Assembly (NCBI GenBank): GCA_024679435.1
Contig: JAIBDK010000130.1
Coordinates: forward strand, 1-6,791
Length of the DNA stretch: 6,791 nucleotides
From: Gammaproteobacteria bacterium
GTDB taxonomy: Bacteria; Pseudomonadota; Gammaproteobacteria; Arenicellales; Poriferihabitantaceae
Direction: 5' to 3'
The stretch's first letter is position 1, and each line of letters opens with the position of its first letter. The notes under the pieces were generated by a model. That model was not told the DNA's origin, ran no database searches, and was given only the letters and a program-made list of their open reading frames with translations. Position numbers and translations under genes: made by a program. Shown here one piece after another: positions 1-4,737 of this stretch.

Positions 1-41
1 CACTCTAGATTCTTCAACTGCACAAATTACAACCACAACAA

Positions 42-126
42 TGGTGGAGGGGGGAGGATTCGAACCTCCGAAGGCTGAGCCAGCAGATTTACAGTCTGCC
101 CCCTTTGACCGCTCGGGAACCCCTCC
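42..126 (-). tRNA. tRNA-Tyr, anticodon GUA
   Basis: Type II (long variable arm) tRNA of 85 nt including an encoded 3' CCA (42-44). The acceptor stem GGAGGGG/CCCCTCC is fully paired, as are the T stem GGAGG/CCTCC around loop TTCGAAT and the anticodon stem GCAGA/TCTGC. The anticodon loop CTGTAAA gives GUA, which reads UAU and UAC tyrosine codons. The overall sequence closely resembles E. coli tRNA-Tyr. It lies 156 nt downstream of the split tRNA-Thr on the same strand, the same order as thrU-tyrU in enterics, so the two are probably cotranscribed and cut apart by RNases. The spacer 127-282 shows no gene or clear terminator. Confidence 0.97.
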
Positions 127-282
127 GCACTAAACATCAGCACAAAGTATAAAAACAAAAGTACGCACCGTTTTTACCAATCGGCTAAAAACCGTCGTTG
201 CGCACATCAACTAACATGCCGCGCACTTTCAAACACCTTCAAACCCATCCAGCCTAAAGCAAAGCTTCGACCACAACCTGAA

Positions 283-679
283 TGGAGCCCGCAGAGGGAC
301 TCGAACCCACGACCTGCTGATTCTTACCTACTACCGCTTTAACGGCCTCTGGAATCAACCACTGAATGATCTCTCATCCCGGTCGCCCCAGAGTTTGGGG
401 TCTGGACTTTCTCTTCGCCCTGCATGCTGTTTACACAGCAAGGTTAGGCGGGTGGTGTAAAGTCTCTACACTCCATGCCTCAAAAGTAAACCTGGATCGC
501 TCCGGATAAACGTTTTAAGACACATAGCACGGGATTGCCATTTGGATACTTATTTTCGGCAGAACCGAAACAAATAACCAGGAAGGTTTCCCCGTTTTAG
601 CCACCTCCACTCCAAAGGTTTCCCCCTGAAGGTGCAATTTTTACAAATCAGCTGCTCTAGCCAACTGAGCTATGCGGGC
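283..679 (-). tRNA. Intron-containing tRNA-Thr, anticodon UGU
   Basis: The gene has two exons: 5' exon 679-643 (37 nt) and 3' exon 322-283 (40 nt, with encoded CCA at 285-283). Joined, they give a 77-nt tRNA with perfect acceptor stem GCCCGCA/TGCGGGC, D stem GCTC/GAGC and anticodon stem GCTGA/TCAGC. The loop TTTGTAA carries anticodon UGU, which reads ACA and probably other threonine codons. The exons join after the third anticodon base (U36) and before A37. The T stem GTGGG/CCCTC has one mismatch, U50 opposite U64, which is unusual but does not break the cloverleaf. It resembles E. coli thrU and sits in the same relative place, upstream of tRNA-Tyr. A working tRNA requires removal of the 320-nt intron, so decoding by this tRNA depends on splicing. 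Confidence 0.95.
323..642 (-). ncRNA. Group I self-splicing intron (IC3-like) in tRNA-Thr
   Basis: This 320-nt insertion splits the anticodon loop and encodes no protein. It fits group I rules: the 5' exon ends in U (643) and the intron ends in G (323). P1 pairs anticodon UGU (645-643) with GCA (635-633), giving a U.G wobble at the cut site. P10 pairs AUU (638-636) with the first 3' exon bases AAU (322-320). Core helices by eye: P2 631-623/618-610 with GAAA loop; P3 605-601/455-451; P4 595-591/533-529; P6 519-513/485-479 with a distal GCGA loop at 500-497; P7 GACUUU 464-459 with AAAGUC 410-405; P8 450-447/419-416 with GUAA loop 434-431; P9 400-396/390-386; a further hairpin 378-374/369-365 with GAGA loop. 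The strings GTGTAGAGACT, CCGCCTAA and GAAGAGAAAGTCC resemble the catalytic core of the Azoarcus tRNA-Ile intron as I remember it. The intron should splice with a guanosine cofactor bound at P7. Confidence 0.93.
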
Positions 680-722
680 CTAAATCTCAAAAAAACAATT
701 TAAAATCAAATGCTTATTAAAA

Positions 723-751
723 ATTAAAGCTTCCATAAGACACTTTTTCAA
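723..751 (-). promoter_or_regulatory. Candidate proximal sigma70 promoter for the tRNA operon
   Basis: On the minus strand, TTGAAA (751-746) and TTTAAT (728-723) are separated by 17 nt. Transcription would start near 716, about 37 nt before the first base of tRNA-Thr. The bases after the -10 are AT-rich, so this promoter lacks the GC-rich discriminator expected of stringent control. It may act beside the distal candidate or be chance in an AT-rich leader. Confidence 0.5.
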
Positions 752-795
752 GCGCGAGCGAAGACCCGCGAATGCGAAATGAAAAATGGAGCGCG

Positions 796-825
796 ATTTT
801 ACGCAAAACCTGGCCCAAATTGCAA
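796..825 (-). promoter_or_regulatory. Candidate distal tRNA-operon promoter with GC-rich discriminator
   Basis: On the minus strand, TTGCAA (825-820) and TAAAAT (801-796) are 18 nt apart. The -10 is followed at once by CGCGCTCC (795-788). A GC-rich discriminator of this kind is typical of rRNA and tRNA promoters that ppGpp and DksA turn off. The start would be near 787, giving a leader of about 107 nt before tRNA-Thr. The gap 680-926 holds the two candidate promoters and no visible gene. The boundaries are inferred from consensus only. Confidence 0.5.
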
Positions 826-926
826 TGGGTAATGACGTATTTCTGCAGACTATCTGTGTTGCTGGACTATATCAGGGAAGAGCCGCTTCGCCGCCTTTTC
901 AGCAACCAGAGAAAAACCATCCGACT

Positions 927-1763
927 CTAGCAATCCAGTCGCGATAATCCCACATTATCTTCAACCCAGTCATGCCCTCTCAGCAAATCCAGATCAATTG
1001 TCTGAGCAGAAATCTCCATCCAGTTAAATGGACCCAGAATCCGATACTCCGGCTGAGACTGGGCCTCAACCTTAATACCGGCCAAATAATCAAGAAACTT
1101 AGTGGCGAGCTCTTCCTGAGTAAAATATCCAAGAGATACCCGCGTCGCGCCGTCTCCAAGCTGGTAAACGAAATGATCTAAATTCTTTGACTCAAGCAAT
1201 TTAACCGCCGTCTGGGCTTCTGATGTTGAACTGTAAGGGCCAAGATAAACCCGGACAGCCCGCAATTCCCGGCTTTCACTGGTGACATGCTTAAAGCTCA
1301 CCCCCTGCTCGGATAACCAGTTTTGCGCCACCTCCCATGGCTCCGGCTTCCTGAAGGGCCCAATCCGGTAACATTGCGCAGCCAACCCAGCAGAGCCGGA
1401 GAGTGAGTCACCAACCGCTGTTGCGGATGATATTTCATCTCCTTCAATAATATCCTCTGTAATTATCAGATTCTCTCCCGTATCCAGCCCAGTAGTCCGC
1501 TCACTGGATTGGGACGTTTGACCGTCATCGGAATCATCAGATTTTGCGACACGTTCATCCGTATTGAGACTCTTTTGCAGATTTCCAGTAGCAATAATAC
1601 CGAACTGCTTGGTACCGCCTGCCTCGCTTAACAACAACATACCTTCCTTGTTAACATCTGGACTCGAAGGGTTTTCGAGCAAAGAGGTCTCGACCTGATT
1701 GCCGCTGGCCCATAGATATACCGTGACATTTAAAATCATTAATATTGCGGCAATCCACTTCAA
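927..1763 (-). CDS. SPOR-like single-pass membrane protein
   Basis: 278-residue protein. An N-terminal hydrophobic segment (residues 4-19, after MKW) is probably one membrane anchor with the rest in the periplasm. Residues about 60-125 form a low-complexity linker rich in Asp, Glu, Ser and Thr. The C-terminal part has the beta-alpha-beta pattern of SPOR (sporulation-related, glycan-binding) domains: strands CYRIGPF (131-137), VRVYLGPY (170-177), RVSLGYF (208-214) and YRILGPF (240-246), most followed by a helix. The first two modules would make one SPOR fold and the others a partial second copy. The start is TTG, overlapping the coaX stop as TTGA, with Shine-Dalgarno GAGGTGG 7 nt upstream. The next ATG (codon 9) would cut into the anchor. 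Pseudomonas has a similar gene between coaX and the tRNA-tufB cluster. SPOR proteins often bind denuded septal peptidoglycan, but the exact role here is unknown. Confidence 0.85.
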   Translation of the reverse strand: MKWIAAILMILNVTVYLWASGNQVETSLLENPSSPDVNKEGMLLLSEAGGTKQFGIIATGNLQKSLNTDERVAKSDDSDDGQTSQSSERTTGLDTGENLIITEDIIEGDEISSATAVGDSLSGSAGLAAQCYRIGPFRKPEPWEVAQNWLSEQGVSFKHVTSESRELRAVRVYLGPYSSTSEAQTAVKLLESKNLDHFVYQLGDGATRVSLGYFTQEELATKFLDYLAGIKVEAQSQPEYRILGPFNWMEISAQTIDLDLLRGHDWVEDNVGLSRLDC

Positions 1764-2590
1764 AATTTTTCCACCTCACTGAGAGTCAAAATTCCCATAA
1801 GGACAAGTTCAGGTACTGTTTGCATATTATGTCTGGATAACGGTTCAATTAGACGGGCATCACCACCGGTTATTATAGTATCAAAACCGTTTCGATCAAG
1901 ATTCATAAAATGATCAATGGCACTGTCAATGGAGGAAACAACGGCGTGCAAGACCCCGTTGCTAACGGCTTCTTTGGTCCGCGGGTTTTGAAAGCATATC
2001 TGTTGACCGGGTTTCGGCAGACTATCCACGCTGATTTTATCAGTTGAACGATTAATTGATCCAATCATTGTTGCAATACCCGGCAATATCATTCCTCCAT
2101 AAAACACACCGGCGGAATCAACATAATCAATTGTCACCGCTGTTCCTACATCAATTACCAGCAAGGCATGTTGCGAAGGAACCCTCCGACGCGCCCCAAT
2201 CAATGCAGCCCAGCGATCAACACCAAGATGTTTGGGCTTATCATATCGATTTGTTATACCGCAGGCATTGTTACCGGAACGGATAAATACCGGACTCAGC
2301 CGCCACAATTCCTCACATATTTGCGCCAGACGAAGATTAACCTGATCGCAGGCGACACTGGACACATAAACCGTATCAGGAGTCATACTCTCAGCCAACT
2401 CAGGCTCCACCGCCGCGGCGAAGCGTTTTGTCGCACATTTTTCGAGCCCCGGTAAATCACTGGATTCAACCTGGTACTGAATCGCTGTATCAGGACCGCC
2501 CTCAAACCGGTTCGATTTATTATTCGCAACAAGCTGAGTTGAATAGGCCCACTTAAGCCTTCGGTTGCCGACATCGATTAACAAATTCAT
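1760..2590 (-). CDS. coaX: Type III pantothenate kinase
   Basis: 276-residue cytoplasmic enzyme that phosphorylates pantothenate, the first step of coenzyme A synthesis. Family features in order: N-terminal phosphate-binding DVGNRRLKWA (residues 6-15), the GVDRWAAL motif (123-130) with the likely catalytic Asp125, second phosphate loop IDVGTAVTIDYVD (146-158), GGMILPG (165-171) and ITGGDA (240-245). The length is normal for CoaX. This ASKHA-fold kinase is unrelated to E. coli CoaA; known members need a monovalent cation and resist feedback by CoA. The ATG overlaps the birA stop as ATGA and the Shine-Dalgarno is weak (GAGACGAG), so translation is probably coupled to birA. The 3' end overlaps the SPOR-like gene. 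The birA-coaX pairing is common in Pseudomonas relatives. Confidence 0.96.
   Translation of the reverse strand: MNLLIDVGNRRLKWAYSTQLVANNKSNRFEGGPDTAIQYQVESSDLPGLEKCATKRFAAAVEPELAESMTPDTVYVSSVACDQVNLRLAQICEELWRLSPVFIRSGNNACGITNRYDKPKHLGVDRWAALIGARRRVPSQHALLVIDVGTAVTIDYVDSAGVFYGGMILPGIATMIGSINRSTDKISVDSLPKPGQQICFQNPRTKEAVSNGVLHAVVSSIDSAIDHFMNLDRNGFDTIITGGDARLIEPLSRHNMQTVPELVLMGILTLSEVEKF
1771..1777 (-). promoter_or_regulatory. Ribosome binding site supporting the TTG start of the SPOR-like gene
   Basis: GAGGTGG on the minus strand lies inside the 3' end of coaX, 7 nt upstream of the TTG at 1763-1761. It is the clearest Shine-Dalgarno in the operon, and it decides the start in favour of TTG over the ATG eight codons later. 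Confidence 0.75.
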
Positions 2591-3393
2591 GGGACGCTCG
2601 TCTCTGTTTCGACCGAATTTCTAGTTGAACTGGTTAACAATCTCACGGAAACCTCACCGGATATTATTCGCTCAATCCCTGTTTCGGTCTCAACCAGGAG
2701 CGCGCCGCTATCATCTACGCCCCTGGCATAACCTTCCACAAGGTTATTTGAAGTCACAGATTTAACAAGCTGATCGCGGTAACCATGCAACTTGTTCCAT
2801 CGTTCCCTAAAAATGCCAAAACCCTGATTTTGGCACTCCTCAAGCATCGAATGATGAATCAACAACAAATCTGCTACCAGTTGCTCCTTGTCTAAATCGT
2901 AACCACAGCTAATTAAATCTGTCCATGGTTGGTCAATTCCTGTCGAGATATTCAGATCTATATTCAGTCCAACCCCTATAACCAGGGCGTCTCTCTTAAC
3001 CTCCACCAGTATACCGCCGATTTTTTTTGCCTTCAGTAAAATGTCGTTTGGCCATTTCAATTGCAGATTTTTCACCCCCTGCGCTTCCAGCGCCCTCACA
3101 ACGGCAAGACCGGAAACCAGAGAAACACCGGCAACTCTCGGTAATGGGGGACTCCAGCCCATCGAGAGCAAAACGGAGCCGCCGGGCAAGCTAACCCAGC
3201 CGCGCCCTCTGCGACCCCGGCCCTGCAATTGCTGAGCTGCCAGACAAAACCTGCCGCCGATTTCATTTTGCGCCAACAACCACAAATTAGTGGAATCTAC
3301 CTCTTCAAAGTAATACATTCGCTCTCCGGAAAAGTTTCCGGCGGGAGGCAGTAAATCTTTAAGCTTTTCCAGATCGTAAATCATCACTATCAT
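2587..3393 (-). CDS. birA: Biotin--[acetyl-CoA-carboxylase] ligase, monofunctional
   Basis: 268-residue enzyme that makes biotinyl-AMP and transfers biotin to the carrier lysine of acetyl-CoA carboxylase (AccB). Visible motifs: VDSTN (32-36), the biotin/AMP loop GRGRRGRGW (58-66), KWPNDI (113-118), KKIGGILVE (123-131) and VIGVGLNID (138-146), followed by a small C-terminal domain. The catalytic domain begins almost at the start. The roughly 60-residue winged-helix repressor domain of E. coli BirA is missing, and the divergent promoter leaves no room for it. This is therefore a ligase only, not an operon repressor. There is no good Shine-Dalgarno; the ATG at 3391-3393 is used here, and the ATG three codons later (3382-3384) is equally possible. 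First gene of the birA-coaX-SPOR operon. Confidence 0.95.
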   Translation of the reverse strand: MIVMIYDLEKLKDLLPPAGNFSGERMYYFEEVDSTNLWLLAQNEIGGRFCLAAQQLQGRGRRGRGWVSLPGGSVLLSMGWSPPLPRVAGVSLVSGLAVVRALEAQGVKNLQLKWPNDILLKAKKIGGILVEVKRDALVIGVGLNIDLNISTGIDQPWTDLISCGYDLDKEQLVADLLLIHHSMLEECQNQGFGIFRERWNKLHGYRDQLVKSVTSNNLVEGYARGVDDSGALLVETETGIERIISGEVSVRLLTSSTRNSVETETSVP

Positions 3394-3439
3394 TTATTGT
3401 GCGGGGCGAGGTTGTACCACTAATCCGCAAACTGTGGAA

Positions 3440-3468
3440 ATTATATTTTGACTCATACAATTGAAACG
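3440..3468 (-). promoter_or_regulatory. Candidate promoter of the birA operon
   Basis: A perfect -10 TATAAT lies at 3445-3440 on the minus strand. With 17-nt spacing the -35 would be CGTTTC (3468-3463), a poor match. Transcription would start near 3433, about 40 nt before the birA ATG. The element interleaves with the opposing ispG promoter, so the two may compete for RNA polymerase. Confidence 0.55.
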
Positions 3469-3476
3469 GATATGGT
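3448..3476 (+). promoter_or_regulatory. Candidate sigma70 promoter of ispG
   Basis: TTGACT (3448-3453) and TATGGT (3471-3476) are separated by exactly 17 nt. Transcription would begin near 3483, leaving a leader of about 30 nt before the ispG ATG at 3515. The in-frame TTG at 3461 would lie upstream of the transcript start, which argues against it as the start codon. Confidence 0.6.
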
Positions 3477-3514
3477 ATTCCTATTCCCCTCCATTGGCAG
3501 CATATAACGTCATA

Positions 3515-4651
3515 ATGATTAAACGAAACCCAACTCGGGAAGTGCGAATAGGCCGTATTTTAATCGGCAACGGCAACCCGATTGCCATTCAAAGTATGTG
3601 CGCTACGCCCACTACCAATATCGAGGCCACGTTAAAGCAACTGAAATCACTGGATGAAGCAGGAGCCGATATTATTCGTGTTGCGGCAGACAACAAAAAA
3701 GATGCTCAGGCGTTAATTGAAATTCGTCAGCATACTGATGCCGTCCTGAGTGTTGACCTCCAGGAAAATTACCGACTTGCTGAAATTCTCGCACCCCATG
3801 TCGATAAAATTCGCTACAACCCCGGACATCTTTATCACCACGAACGCAAGAAACCCTGGAAACAAAAAGTTCAGTACCTCGTTGACATCGCTGAGAAACA
3901 TGATTGCGCTATTCGGGTAGGCGTTAATGCCGGATCCGTTGACCCAGAGCAAATGGGGAAGTATCCACGCGAAGACTCAGTAACACCAATGGTGGACAGC
4001 GCTCTGGAACACAGCCAGTGGTTAGATGATATCGGCTTCACACGATATTGTGTTTCACTTAAAGATTCTGATCCCCGTAAAACGGTGGACGCCTACCTAA
4101 AATTTTCTGAAGTGCGGCCTGAAATCCCCTTGCACCTCGGCGTTACTGAAGCCGGAATGCCTCCTGAAGGCATTGAGAAAACACGAATCGCGTTTGAAAA
4201 GCTGATAGGAAGAGGAATTGGCGATACAGTAAGGGTGTCTTTGACCCTGCCCCATGAAGACAAACATCAGGAAATAGCGGCTGGACGACAGATTCTTAAA
4301 GATATTTCCGAAGGTCGGGTCAGAACCGTAGTTCACTTTGATGAGAACAAGCTCAATCTAATCAGTTGCCCCAGCTGCTCCCGAGTCGAAAATGAAGCAT
4401 TCATTGATCTGGCCCAACAGGTAAAGGTTCGCACAAAATTTGCTGAAGACCATGCACTGACTATCGCTGTCATGGGGTGCCGGGTTAACGGACCCGGTGA
4501 AACTGACGATGCAGATCTGGGCCTGTGGTGTGGACCTAATTATGTAAACCTCAAAAAACGCGGTGAAAAAATCGGGGCTTTTAAATACGATGAAATACTT
4601 GATCGCCTTGATACAGAGCTTACGTCACTGATAGAAACAGCTCAGCTTTAG
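3515..4651 (+). CDS. ispG: 4-hydroxy-3-methylbut-2-enyl diphosphate synthase (flavodoxin)
   Basis: 378-residue [4Fe-4S] enzyme of the MEP isoprenoid pathway. It reduces methylerythritol cyclodiphosphate to HMBPP with electrons from flavodoxin or ferredoxin. The N-terminal TIM barrel begins at REVRIGRILIGNGNPIAIQSM, which aligns with the E. coli start region. Cluster ligands are Cys285 and Cys288 (CPSC), Cys322 (MGCRVNGPGE) and Glu329. The length fits the single-barrel bacterial form (E. coli 372). The open frame extends upstream to a TTG at 3461, but those 18 codons precede homology and the likely transcript start, so the ATG at 3515 is chosen; its Shine-Dalgarno is weak. The body differs strongly from E. 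coli IspG, with insertions such as HHERKKPW and the C-terminal ETDDADLGLWCGP. The gene is not beside rodZ or hisS as in most gammaproteobacteria. It may be a transferred or second copy. Confidence 0.93.
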   Translation: MIKRNPTREVRIGRILIGNGNPIAIQSMCATPTTNIEATLKQLKSLDEAGADIIRVAADNKKDAQALIEIRQHTDAVLSVDLQENYRLAEILAPHVDKIRYNPGHLYHHERKKPWKQKVQYLVDIAEKHDCAIRVGVNAGSVDPEQMGKYPREDSVTPMVDSALEHSQWLDDIGFTRYCVSLKDSDPRKTVDAYLKFSEVRPEIPLHLGVTEAGMPPEGIEKTRIAFEKLIGRGIGDTVRVSLTLPHEDKHQEIAAGRQILKDISEGRVRTVVHFDENKLNLISCPSCSRVENEAFIDLAQQVKVRTKFAEDHALTIAVMGCRVNGPGETDDADLGLWCGPNYVNLKKRGEKIGAFKYDEILDRLDTELTSLIETAQL

Positions 4652-4737
4652 GCTGCTTCAAGTGAACCTTGCTTCATTTCCTAATAACCAAACAGTCCCT
4701 ATTCAACCAACAAACAAACTACTGAGTAAAAATCGAG

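Noticed and set aside
160..195. ACCGTTTTTA and TAAAAACCGT as an inverted repeat between the tRNA genes
   Set aside because: The arms do not pair properly (CCG opposes CCG), so no hairpin is supported.
283..680. tmRNA, RNase P RNA or an integrated mobile element in the tRNA
   Set aside because: The tRNA-like ends might suggest tmRNA or an attachment site. There is no tag reading frame, no direct repeat of the tRNA end and no integrase. The interior matches group I core strands, and the exons rejoin to a perfect anticodon arm.
880..900. GC-rich GCCGCTTCGCCGCC as a terminator hairpin after the SPOR-like gene
   Set aside because: The two halves are direct-repeat-like, not inverted, and no T run follows on the minus strand.
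972..1181. Plus-strand open frame opposite the SPOR-like gene
   Set aside because: It lies wholly within a supported gene on the other strand, has no Shine-Dalgarno and no recognisable family.
4659..4671. Possible terminator between ispG and ilvD
   Set aside because: CAAG-TGAAC-CTTG is only a 4-bp stem with no T run after it, too weak to be called.
4657..4687. Possible ilvD promoter TTCAAG ... TAATAA
   Set aside because: The spacer is 19 nt and both boxes are poor matches, so no promoter is claimed. ilvD may have one that I cannot recognise.
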